In this document: piece by piece, positions 56,345 through 64,000 of the stretch
Layout: each line of letters opens with the position of its first letter
How positions within the stretch are numbered: the first letter of the stretch is position 1
DNA from: Endozoicomonas elysicola
Lineage (GTDB): Bacteria; Pseudomonadota; Gammaproteobacteria; Pseudomonadales; Endozoicomonadaceae
Reading direction: 5' to 3'
DNA: 64,000 nt
Assembly: GCF_000710775.1 (NCBI RefSeq)
Contig: NZ_JOJP01000001.1
Location: 4,426,141-4,490,140, forward strand
Notes under the pieces: generated by a model
What the model saw: the letters and a program-made list of their open reading frames with translations, nothing else
Databases searched by the model: none
What the model was told of the DNA's origin: nothing
Translations under genes and position numbers: made by a program

Positions 56345-57520
56345 TTACCCTGCTGGCGTAAAGGTAAGCCTGACCGGCTCGGTTGCCGAGGTTTTCACCC
56401 CTTTAGCCTGCACCTGATAATCAGGGGACATCACATTGCCAGTGAGGCTGATCCGTGCCGTGATATCAAGGCTCTCGATTGATGACAACAGCTGTCCACC
56501 CATCATCATCGCACTGTTATCATCAAGTAAAACTTCCCGGGGAAGATCTCTAACACTCAGCGGAACAGCAACCACGGGGGGCTGTTTAGCATCACCGGCA
56601 GGGCGGGCAAAGACCACCACACGCGCATCATCCGGCAGTTCACCCATCTCTGGGTCCAGATCAATCATGACCCGAAGAGCAACCACGGTATCACCCAGCA
56701 TTGAGCGAGCCTGATTAATGCCCGCACTTAACGACTGCCGCGCTGTCGGATCGACTTCATGGGTCAACGCCAGCTGCCAAGCGGCAATCGCTTCCTGGTA
56801 GTTACCATTGGAAAAGGCATCAATCCCCTTCAATCCTAGTGCCGTGGTATTTTGACTCTCCTTCAGCAGTGTCTGCTCATAAAGCTCCCGGATTTCAGGT
56901 GTCACCACATTATTGCTGCTTAAAAACAATACCTGAGCCAGTTCTGCGGTTACCTGGGGATGCCCATTACTGATACTGGCAAGGTGTCGATAGGTTTTAA
57001 CCGCTTCATCCAGCTTGCCTGCTCTCAGGTAATGGCTGCCCAGCATGAACAGCGCCTGATTATTCTCAGGTCGTTTGGCCACCCAGTCTTTAAGAACGGT
57101 TTCCACCTGTTCGCTATTGAGGTGGCCATTTCTCATGGCGTTGACTACCGCAATCTCGGTGGTTGCACCCAGCTTAAAATAAAGGAGTACAGCGGACACA
57201 GGCACAATCAGTGCAATGAGCAGTGCAAACCCCGGCTTTTTCAACAGGGAATATACGCTGGCTGGCGGTTCATCCCCTAACTCATCCGCCAGTTTTTTCT
57301 TTAACTCCAGTTTCAGCTTTTCTGCTTCTTCTGCTGACACCAGCCCCTGCTGGAGCTGCCAGTCGAGATCTGCCGTCTGATCACGAAAACTGGCAACGTT
57401 GGCAGATTCTTCAGATTCACTCTCATCAGGAGCTGATACTACTGGTTTAATTAATGGCCAGACAGAAACCAGAACAGCAATGGCAATCAGCAATGCGGCA
57501 ACTAACCAGAACTCCATCAT
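56345..57520 (-). CDS. ccmI: Cytochrome c maturation protein CcmI (CycH)
   Basis: 391 residues. Two N-terminal membrane helices (about 3-25 and 95-115) flank a cytoplasmic loop with a DLDWQLQQGLVSAEEAEKLK segment, followed by a periplasmic TPR region (about 130-270; WVAKRPENNQALFMLGSHYL) and a beta-rich C-terminal domain. It brings apocytochrome c to the haem lyase CcmF-CcmH. Starts at the last base of ccmH (TAATG-type overlap). Last gene of the operon. Confidence 0.93.
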   Translation of the reverse strand: MMEFWLVAALLIAIAVLVSVWPLIKPVVSAPDESESEESANVASFRDQTADLDWQLQQGLVSAEEAEKLKLELKKKLADELGDEPPASVYSLLKKPGFALLIALIVPVSAVLLYFKLGATTEIAVVNAMRNGHLNSEQVETVLKDWVAKRPENNQALFMLGSHYLRAGKLDEAVKTYRHLASISNGHPQVTAELAQVLFLSSNNVVTPEIRELYEQTLLKESQNTTALGLKGIDAFSNGNYQEAIAAWQLALTHEVDPTARQSLSAGINQARSMLGDTVVALRVMIDLDPEMGELPDDARVVVFARPAGDAKQPPVVAVPLSVRDLPREVLLDDNSAMMMGGQLLSSIESLDITARISLTGNVMSPDYQVQAKGVKTSATEPVRLTFTPAG

Positions 57521-58065
57521 TACTCCTTACCATCCGTTTCTTTATCTTCTGATGAACGCTCGCTCAAAGAGTTTGCCAGAAATCTATTCAGCTTTTGATC
57601 CAGCAACGCTTCCTCTTCGACGCTCTGTCCATCAGGAACACCCTGTGAGGATTCCGCAACAGCCGCTTTATGCTTGCGAACGACAACAACAAGCACTGTC
57701 AGACCTGCCAGCAGCAGCAACAGAGGCCCAAGCCAGAGCACAAGGTTCACCCCTGAAAGACGGGGTTTGTAAAGCACAAAGTCACCGTAGCGGGCGAGCA
57801 TAAAATCGACAACGGTCTGGTTGTCTGCCCCTTCATTTAACAGGCGGTGTACTTCTCGCCGAAGATCCTGGGCAATGGGGGCATTAGAATCAGCTATGGA
57901 CTGGTTTTGACACTTTGGACAACGCAGCTCATTGGTGAGTTCGAAGAAGCGCTGCTCCTGCTCAGGATTAGAAAACTCATAAGAATCGATAACACCATAA
58001 GCCGTGCCCATAAACAGAATGGCTGACAACAGAATGATCAATCGGGAGGTTATGCGCTTCATCAT
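57520..58065 (-). CDS. ccmH: Cytochrome c maturation protein CcmH (CycL)
   Basis: 181 residues. Signal peptide, then the redox motif LRCPKCQNQSI in the periplasm (Cys about 49 and 52), one C-terminal membrane helix (about 103-125) and a cytoplasmic tail. It reduces the CxxCH disulfide of apocytochrome c with CcmG and works with CcmF. Overlaps ccmG by 4 bp. Confidence 0.95.
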   Translation of the reverse strand: MMKRITSRLIILLSAILFMGTAYGVIDSYEFSNPEQEQRFFELTNELRCPKCQNQSIADSNAPIAQDLRREVHRLLNEGADNQTVVDFMLARYGDFVLYKPRLSGVNLVLWLGPLLLLLAGLTVLVVVVRKHKAAVAESSQGVPDGQSVEEEALLDQKLNRFLANSLSERSSEDKETDGKE

Positions 58066-58640
58066 ATGGCCTCCTCTTCATGATTATTTGCCGTTGCTTT
58101 GAGCGCCTTCTCTTTCAGATGCCTGAACCTGGGCTCAAGGTCATTTTTCCAGACATTAGCATCAACAATACCGACATGCTTATACCGAATAACGCCCTGA
58201 TGATCGATTAAATAGGTTTCCGGTGCGCCATAAACGCCCAGGTCTATGCCCAGAGAACCACTCTTATCGTTGATGCTGAAGCGATAAGGATCATGCAGCG
58301 TCTTCAGCCACTTTCTGGCTTCAGGCTGATCATCCTTATAGTTCACACCGTAAATGGGGATGCCTTTATTGGCCAGATCCACAAGGTATGGATGCTCTAC
58401 ACGACAGGCAGGGCACCAGGTGGCCCAGACGTTGATCAGGGCGACTTCACCCAGCAGGCTCTCTCTGGTCACTGTTCTGTCAGGATTCTTAACCGTTGCC
58501 AGTTCAAATGTCGGTAAAGGCTGATCCAGCAAGGCGGATGGCAGCTCTCCCGGGTTATCCCGGAATAACGCCACATAAAACATCAGGCAAAGCCCGAGAA
58601 AAATCGCCAGCGGCAAAAACAGTTGCAAACGTCGCTTCAT
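58062..58640 (-). CDS. ccmG: Thiol:disulfide interchange protein CcmG (DsbE)
   Basis: 192 residues. One N-terminal membrane helix followed by a thioredoxin fold with the active site WCPAC and the CcmG-typical GVYGAPETYLID segment with the cis-Pro. It passes electrons to the apocytochrome c/CcmH cysteines. Overlaps ccmF and ccmH by 4 bp on each side. Confidence 0.96.
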   Translation of the reverse strand: MKRRLQLFLPLAIFLGLCLMFYVALFRDNPGELPSALLDQPLPTFELATVKNPDRTVTRESLLGEVALINVWATWCPACRVEHPYLVDLANKGIPIYGVNYKDDQPEARKWLKTLHDPYRFSINDKSGSLGIDLGVYGAPETYLIDHQGVIRYKHVGIVDANVWKNDLEPRFRHLKEKALKATANNHEEEAI

Positions 58641-60637
58641 GCGCTGGCTACTCCCTCATTTCCAGACGGTCTCAATGCGCTCACTTTCTGACGAACTTTC
58701 ATTCTGTATCGCCGGTCTGAGATCGCCACAACACCACCAAGTCCCATAAATATGGAGCCCAGCCAGATCCAGCGGACAAAAGGTTTAATATGCAGTCTCA
58801 GGGCCCAGCTGCCGTCATCACCCAATGGCTCCCCCAGCGCAACATAGATATCGCGGGTTAGCCCTGGGTCAATGGAGGCTTCTGTCATGGGCATCTGCTG
58901 CGCGGTATAGACTCGCTTCTCAGGGTGCAGCACGGCTATTTGACGACCATTTTCGTATACAGTCACTGAACCGTATTCGGATGTATAGTTAGGGCCGGGT
59001 TGTAACCTGACACCATCAAAACGGAACTGATACTCACCGAGCGTTACCCGGTCACCGGGAGCCATCCGCAAGTCACGCTGACTGCTGTAACCACTAGTGA
59101 TTGCGACACCAACAATAGTGACGGCCAAGCCCAGGTGCGCCAGATGCATCCCGTAATACGCGGGTTTCAGTCGCGTTAATGCCTCCATCAGTCCATTTTT
59201 AGCGCGGGTGTTTCGGGTTTTATTCAGAATATCCCGGATCATGGTGAGCAGGATCCACAGCACCAGTGCCATGGCCAGCACTTCACTGATCAGGAAGCTT
59301 TCACCGTAGAACAGGCTGAACCCTAAACCACCAATAATGGATACCAACAAAATCCATCGGGTCTGGCTGATCAACCATTTAACGGAGCCGTTCTTCCAGT
59401 TGAGCAAAACACCAAAACCCAGGGCAAAGGCCAGCAACATGGCCATTGGGACAAACACAAAATTAAAATAAGGAGGCCCAACTGAAATCATGCCCATATC
59501 GAGAGATTCCAGAAGCAGCGGGAATAAAGTTCCGAGAAGCACGGTCGCAGCACTGGCGGTCAGCAAAATATTATTGACCAGCAGCAGTGTTTCTCTGGAT
59601 GCTATGGAAAAACTGATTCGACTGCGTACCTCAGGTGCCCGGAGGGCAAACAGCGTCAACGATGCACCGACGACAATCATCAGGTAAAAGAGGATAAAGA
59701 CTCCTCTTTCCGGGTCATTGGCGAAAGCGTGGACCGATGTGAGCACACCAGAGCGAACCAGGAATGTACCCAGCAGGCTCAACGAGAAGGTAAAGATGGC
59801 CAGCAGCAACGTCCAACTCTTAAACAGGCCTCTTTTTTCTGTCACTGCCAGAGAGTGGATCAGTGCCGTTCCCACCAGCCAGGGCATCAGAGAGGCATTT
59901 TCCACTGGATCCCAGAACCACCAACCACCCCAGCCTAGCTCGTAATAAGCCCACCAGCTACCCAGTGAAATTCCCAGGGTCAGAAAAACCCAGGCCACTG
60001 TCGTCCATGGTCTGGCCCAGCGAGCCCAGGCAGTATCAAGCTGTCCACCCAGAAGTGCGGCAATGGCAAAGGCAAAGGCAACGGCAAAACCAACATAGCC
60101 CATGTAAAGCATGGGTGGGTGAACGATAAGGCCAAAATCCTGAAGCAGTGGGTTCAGGTCTGCACCATCTTCCGGAGGAAAAGGCAAGATCCGGTTAAAA
60201 GGGTTTGACGTCAGCAGAGTAAACAGTAAAAAGCCAACGGTAATCATCCCCATGACGGAGAGCACCCTGGCGGAGAGTTCAGGAGGCAGGCGGTAGCTTT
60301 TAAGTGCGACCATCGCCATCCAGCCGACTAGAATCAGGACCCACAACAGAAGCGATCCCTCGTGACCACCCCAGGTGGCACTCACTTTATACTGTACAGG
60401 CAACAGACTGTTTGAGTGCCTGGCGACATAATCCACAGAAAAGTCGTCAGTAATAAATGCCCAGACCAGGCATAAAAAAGAAAAGCCGACAAAGGCAAAC
60501 AGACCCCAGGACAGGGAACGGGCCTGATTCATCAAACGGATATTACCGGTGTAACTGCCCACCAACGGGAAGATACTGAGCAAAAGACTCAGACACAGAG
60601 CAATAATCAGAGCCAGCAGGCCAGCTTCAGCTTCCAT
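58637..60637 (-). CDS. ccmF: Haem lyase subunit CcmF
   Basis: 666 residues, about 15 membrane helices. The tryptophan-rich haem-handling motif WGGWWFWDPVENASLMPW is in the middle, with the conserved periplasmic histidines and the C-terminal periplasmic beta domain. It takes haem from CcmE and attaches it to apocytochrome c. Its start overlaps ccmE by 11 bp. Confidence 0.97.
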   Translation of the reverse strand: MEAEAGLLALIIALCLSLLLSIFPLVGSYTGNIRLMNQARSLSWGLFAFVGFSFLCLVWAFITDDFSVDYVARHSNSLLPVQYKVSATWGGHEGSLLLWVLILVGWMAMVALKSYRLPPELSARVLSVMGMITVGFLLFTLLTSNPFNRILPFPPEDGADLNPLLQDFGLIVHPPMLYMGYVGFAVAFAFAIAALLGGQLDTAWARWARPWTTVAWVFLTLGISLGSWWAYYELGWGGWWFWDPVENASLMPWLVGTALIHSLAVTEKRGLFKSWTLLLAIFTFSLSLLGTFLVRSGVLTSVHAFANDPERGVFILFYLMIVVGASLTLFALRAPEVRSRISFSIASRETLLLVNNILLTASAATVLLGTLFPLLLESLDMGMISVGPPYFNFVFVPMAMLLAFALGFGVLLNWKNGSVKWLISQTRWILLVSIIGGLGFSLFYGESFLISEVLAMALVLWILLTMIRDILNKTRNTRAKNGLMEALTRLKPAYYGMHLAHLGLAVTIVGVAITSGYSSQRDLRMAPGDRVTLGEYQFRFDGVRLQPGPNYTSEYGSVTVYENGRQIAVLHPEKRVYTAQQMPMTEASIDPGLTRDIYVALGEPLGDDGSWALRLHIKPFVRWIWLGSIFMGLGGVVAISDRRYRMKVRQKVSALRPSGNEGVASA

Positions 60638-61127
60638 CTTGCAGACTCCTCAACTCACTTTGAGCAGTGGTTTGTGCAGCCGGCTTTGAGTAACCCGACT
60701 TTGGATGTGCATCATCAATGGCTTTCTGCACTTCCGGGGGCATATAGTTCTCATCATGCTTGGCCAGCACTTCCGACGCTTCAAAAACGCCGTCACTACT
60801 GAGTGTCCCCAGAGCAACGACGCCAGAACCTTCAACAAACAGATCTGGCAGAATACCCTCATAACGGACAATCACTTCTCCCGCACCATCACTGATGCGA
60901 AAGCTCACCTTCAGGCTTTCGGTATCACGCTCAACTGAGCCCGGAACCACCAGGCCACCACCACGCATCCGCTGACCAACCGGAGCTTCACCAGCAGCCA
61001 TCTGAGCGGGAGAGAAGTAGTGATTAATGTTCTCGCGAAGCGCAAACAACATCAGAGCCACAGCCAACCCAACACCTGCCAGCAGCAGTAATACGAGTAT
61101 TAATCTCTGTTTGCGAACTGCATTCAT
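60627..61127 (-). CDS. ccmE: Periplasmic haem chaperone CcmE
   Basis: 166 residues. One N-terminal membrane anchor, an OB-fold beta barrel and the haem-binding motif HDENYMPPEV, whose His binds haem covalently. The C-terminal tail is flexible. It carries haem from CcmABCD to CcmF. Overlaps ccmD by 4 bp. Confidence 0.96.
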   Translation of the reverse strand: MNAVRKQRLILVLLLLAGVGLAVALMLFALRENINHYFSPAQMAAGEAPVGQRMRGGGLVVPGSVERDTESLKVSFRISDGAGEVIVRYEGILPDLFVEGSGVVALGTLSSDGVFEASEVLAKHDENYMPPEVQKAIDDAHPKSGYSKPAAQTTAQSELRSLQDGS

Positions 61128-61447
61128 TGGGCGCTCCTCTCTACAGACTCAGGGCTTTCTTTCTGTCGCTCAGCGCGATGTTTTTGTTGTGTGCTTTCAG
61201 GGTTGGCAAAGCGTTGTTCAAGGTCATTACCACTGACTGTAGTGGCCTTGAAGTCATTTACGACGACTTTTCTTTTGACCAATCGTTCCTGTCGTCTTAC
61301 TTGCGCAACTACCTGCCGTTTTGCCATAACCGGTGAAATCAGATTGTAAGCAATCACTACCGCAGCAACGGCGTAGGCACTCCAGACATAAAGCCCATGC
61401 CCCTCCATGGCCAGAAAACCACTCCAACTGTCAAAATACATAGACAT
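61124..61447 (-). CDS. ccmD: Haem exporter accessory protein CcmD
   Basis: 107 residues, longer than the usual 60-80 because of a polar C-terminal tail. The N-terminus (FDSWSGFLAMEGHGLYVWSA) and single membrane helix are typical. It helps release holo-CcmE from CcmABC. The start overlaps the ccmC stop. Confidence 0.9.
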   Translation of the reverse strand: MSMYFDSWSGFLAMEGHGLYVWSAYAVAAVVIAYNLISPVMAKRQVVAQVRRQERLVKRKVVVNDFKATTVSGNDLEQRFANPESTQQKHRAERQKESPESVERSAQ

Positions 61448-62181
61448 TAACTCACCAGCTCTTTTACCCAGCGGGTCTTTCTTTCACGACTCAGAATTTC
61501 TATACGTAGACGAAGCACCATGACCAGGGTAAAAAACAGATAAAACCCAAGAATCGCCAGTAGCAGGGGCCATAACATTTCAGGAGCCATGGATGGTTTT
61601 TCGGTCAGTTTCAGTGTGGCGCCCTGGTGAAGAGTGTTCCACCAATCCACAGAAAACTTGATGATCGGGATATTCACAACCCCCACCAAACTCAAAATGG
61701 CACAGCCTTTAGCGGCAGCTTCTGTTGTCTGGATGGCACCACGCAGGGCAATAATCCCAATATACAGAAAGAGCAGAATCAGCATGGAAGTCAGGCGCGC
61801 ATCCCATACCCACCAGGTTCCCCAGGTTGGCTGCCCCCAGATTGCTCCGGTAGCCAGAGAAAGCACACAGAAAGAAGCGCCAATAGGTGCCATGACTTTC
61901 AGCGCCATATCAGCCAGCTTGATTTTCCAGATCAGGGTCACTGCTGCAGCGGTTGCCATCATCATATAAACCGCCTGAGCAAGGAATGAGGCAGGCACAT
62001 GAATAAAGATAATTCGGTAACTATTACCCTGAAGGTAATCCGGAGGTGTGAATGCCAGCCCCCAGACAAGCGAGACCAATATCAACGCGAAGGATGACAC
62101 CTGAAGCCAGGGTAGCCATTTCCCGCTGATATCATAAAACCACTTGGGAGAACCCAACTTATGAAAAAACGTCCAGTTCAT
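61447..62181 (-). CDS. ccmC: Haem-handling permease CcmC
   Basis: 244 residues with six membrane helices and the tryptophan-rich motif GQPTWGTWWVWDARLTS. It holds haem for attachment to CcmE. A 135-bp gap, with no gene in it, separates it from ccmB. Confidence 0.96.
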   Translation of the reverse strand: MNWTFFHKLGSPKWFYDISGKWLPWLQVSSFALILVSLVWGLAFTPPDYLQGNSYRIIFIHVPASFLAQAVYMMMATAAAVTLIWKIKLADMALKVMAPIGASFCVLSLATGAIWGQPTWGTWWVWDARLTSMLILLFLYIGIIALRGAIQTTEAAAKGCAILSLVGVVNIPIIKFSVDWWNTLHQGATLKLTEKPSMAPEMLWPLLLAILGFYLFFTLVMVLRLRIEILSRERKTRWVKELVS

Positions 62182-62316
62182 AATCTTGTTCTACTTACTG
62201 AGGCCGCTACCAATGCGACCTGATTTTGCAGGGACACAATGCTGGAAATCTCTTCACTTTTCAAGAAATTGCCCGAATAAAGAGCAACCTCTTTACCATA
62301 TCCTGAAGAAAATTCA

Positions 62317-63015
62317 TTACTCATTAATCACCCTTAATGCCCCCGCAATAGCCAGTGGCGAAAGACAGATCCCAAGTATCAGAAAAACAGACAACCAGAG
62401 AATGTGGCCTGTGTATGGCATGTTTTGAACTGCTGCATTCACTGCCCCGGTAGCAAAAATCAGTACCGGTATATAAAGCGGTAGAGCCAGCAAAGTCAGC
62501 AATACACCTCCTCGCTGAACTCGTACGGTTAACGCAGCACCAATGGCACCCGCCAAACTCAGTACTGGAGTTCCCAGTAGAAGGGTTATCATAAGAGCAG
62601 GAAATGCTTCCGATGGGAGGTGCAGCATCACAGCCAGCAGAGGCGCCATCAGTGTTAAGCAAAAACCACTGGTCAACCAGTGGCTGAACACTTTTGCTAA
62701 TACTAATATGGGAAGCGGATGTGGCGACATTAATAATTGATCCAAAGCCCCATCGTCCTGGTCACTTTTGAATAACGAGTCCAGAGAAAGCAATACGGCT
62801 AATAAAGCACCAATCCAGATAACTCCAGCCGCCAGTTCTGACAACACTTCCCTATCGGGAGCAATGCCAAGAGGAAATAGAGTGGCCACCATCAGAAAGA
62901 ATGCCATGGGGTTGATGGCCTGACCGGGAGAACGAAAAGTCAGCGTAAGATCCCGTCGAATCAGAGCGGCACAAGCAGAAAGGCCATTCATCGACGTTTT
63001 TTCAAAACTGGCCAT
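62317..63015 (-). CDS. ccmB: Haem exporter permease CcmB
   Basis: 232 residues from ATG 63013-63015, supported by AGGGAG a few bases before it; a longer frame upstream is inside ccmA. Six membrane helices, with the family segment PMAFFLMVATLFPLGIAP. Forms the ABC complex with CcmA, needed to release holo-CcmE. The start overlaps ccmA by 14 bp. Confidence 0.95.
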   Translation of the reverse strand: MASFEKTSMNGLSACAALIRRDLTLTFRSPGQAINPMAFFLMVATLFPLGIAPDREVLSELAAGVIWIGALLAVLLSLDSLFKSDQDDGALDQLLMSPHPLPILVLAKVFSHWLTSGFCLTLMAPLLAVMLHLPSEAFPALMITLLLGTPVLSLAGAIGAALTVRVQRGGVLLTLLALPLYIPVLIFATGAVNAAVQNMPYTGHILWLSVFLILGICLSPLAIAGALRVINE

Positions 63016-63685
63016 TGTCTGCTCCCTGCTTTTCGAAAACAGCTTCTTCGATATACGCCTCTGCTGCAAAAGTTTCTAACCGAAGCTTGCGCAGATTCCC
63101 TTTTAAATTGCTTAAAGACTGATGGCTTGTAACTAAAACCATTCCTCCTTGACTGGCATGTTCATCAAATAACCCTTCAAGCCAGGCAACGCCCTCTGCA
63201 TCAATTGCAGTGAAAGGTTCATCAAGGATCCAGAGGCTGGCTTGACTGGCAACTAAACCAGCAAAAGCAACACGCCTGAGCTGCCCGGCGGACAAGTGAC
63301 TGCAGGGAATATCTTCATAGCCCGCCAGATGAACACGATGAAGCGCTGCCAATAAGCCTTCACGGCTTACCGTTGTATTAGCAAGCCGGGATCGCCAGGC
63401 AAGATTCTCGAGGGGGGTTAAATCCAATTTCAAACCAGGCTTATGGCCAAGAAAGAAGCAGTCCAGGCGGAAGTCAGCATAAACCTTTGGCATCGGCTGG
63501 CTGTTCCATAAAACATCACCGGTATAGCTTGATGACAGACCAGCAATTATGCGGAGTAATGAGGTTTTTCCGGCACCGTTTCGCCCTTCAATCTGGATCA
63601 TCTCTCCAGGGGAGAGCACAAAGGACAAGTTACTGAAAAGCAACCTGTCGTCTCGCTCACAACTCAACTGAACCACACTCAGCAA
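63002..63685 (-). CDS. ccmA: Haem exporter ATP-binding protein CcmA
   Basis: 227 residues. Walker A GRNGAGKTS, signature LSAGQLRRVAFA, Walker B LWILDEPFTAID. First gene of the ccm operon; together with CcmB it powers release of holo-CcmE from CcmCD. The promoter should lie in the next 60 bp upstream (63690-63750). Confidence 0.96.
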   Translation of the reverse strand: MLSVVQLSCERDDRLLFSNLSFVLSPGEMIQIEGRNGAGKTSLLRIIAGLSSSYTGDVLWNSQPMPKVYADFRLDCFFLGHKPGLKLDLTPLENLAWRSRLANTTVSREGLLAALHRVHLAGYEDIPCSHLSAGQLRRVAFAGLVASQASLWILDEPFTAIDAEGVAWLEGLFDEHASQGGMVLVTSHQSLSNLKGNLRKLRLETFAAEAYIEEAVFEKQGADNGQF

Positions 63686-64000
63686 AGAGAACTCCCGAAT
63701 TTCTTATCATCTACGATAAATTTGATGCACATATCGGGATCCAGCATGAAAGAGACAAAGCCTTGTCTTTACCAGACCTCTTTTAAGGAGCATCGGCTCG
63801 CGATTATATCAGGAATCTTTGGCAACTGCGGAGCTAAATACTATTTAGAGATATGTATGGAGTTAGCTGAAATTATAACCAAATCCCCCACAACAAAATC
63901 GAAAGCAAAGTGGGCAAGGATATCTGTGGTTATAAGCTTTACGAAACAAGAAAAAATCAAACCTTAACAATTTGAGAAATCAGATTGTATCTTTCATGTT
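63686..64000. other. Right edge, no supported gene
   Basis: About 315 bp containing the ccm promoter region. A plus-strand frame at 63722-63967 (81 codons) lacks a recognisable family and a convincing ribosome-binding site, so it is not called. Confidence 0.4.

Noticed and set aside
63722-63967. 81-codon plus-strand frame at the right edge
   Set aside because: Lies over the ccm promoter region, basic low-complexity C-terminus, no recognisable family.

Overview
The window reads as chromosomal DNA of a marine gammaproteobacterium. The housekeeping genes (thrS-infC-rpmI-rplT, zipA-ligA, smc, a complete ccmABCDEFGHI operon) are gammaproteobacterial in type. The mix of steroid-degradation genes, two giant helical proteins with no recognisable domain and a giant type I secreted adhesin suggests an animal-associated Endozoicomonas-like bacterium. 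That genus assignment is an inference from gene content recalled from memory; no search was run.

Region by region. (1) 1-14750 is a steroid catabolism neighbourhood: a partial acyl-CoA dehydrogenase and a ChsH2-like MaoC/DUF35 protein (side-chain beta-oxidation), an AraC regulator, an EamA exporter, two SDR oxidoreductases around a 3-ketosteroid delta-1-dehydrogenase (KstD), a LuxR-type regulator that may be the TeiR/TesR counterpart, and, after a 1359-residue protein of unknown function, the 3-ketosteroid 9-alpha-hydroxylase oxygenase KshA. KstD and KshA together would open ring B. (2) 14751-18343 holds small accessory genes: a glycine-rich membrane protein, a lone BLUF blue-light sensor, two exported proteins of unknown function and a short element bounded by 18-bp inverted repeats. 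(3) 18344-21870 is thrS-infC-rpmI-rplT. Its leader can fold into three regularly spaced hairpins, each with a 7-nt loop shaped like a tRNA-Thr anticodon loop; this is the most striking regulatory signal in the window. (4) 21915-25835 encodes a second giant protein (1306 residues).

(5) 26099-43647 is a type I secretion/adhesin island: a decayed HlyD pseudogene, then an intact HlyD adaptor and ABC exporter on the minus strand, and diverging from them a TolC-type outer membrane protein, an OmpA-family lipoprotein and a roughly 3550-residue LapA/RTX-like adhesin. (6) 43755-48778 holds mnmH, a PatB-type C-S lyase, trmO, a YheU homologue, a DUF924 lipoprotein and a lysozyme-like lipoprotein. (7) 48928-56033 is ligA, zipA and smc on the minus strand. 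(8) 56345-63685 is the cytochrome c maturation operon in the order ccmA-B-C-D-E-F-G-H-I, mostly with overlapping genes and ending at a clear terminator.

How it fits together: the first part would let the cell use host or environmental steroids as carbon. The adhesin island would export and anchor a very large surface protein for attachment. The two giant proteins and the exported proteins are candidates for lineage-specific interaction factors, but nothing in the sequence states their function.
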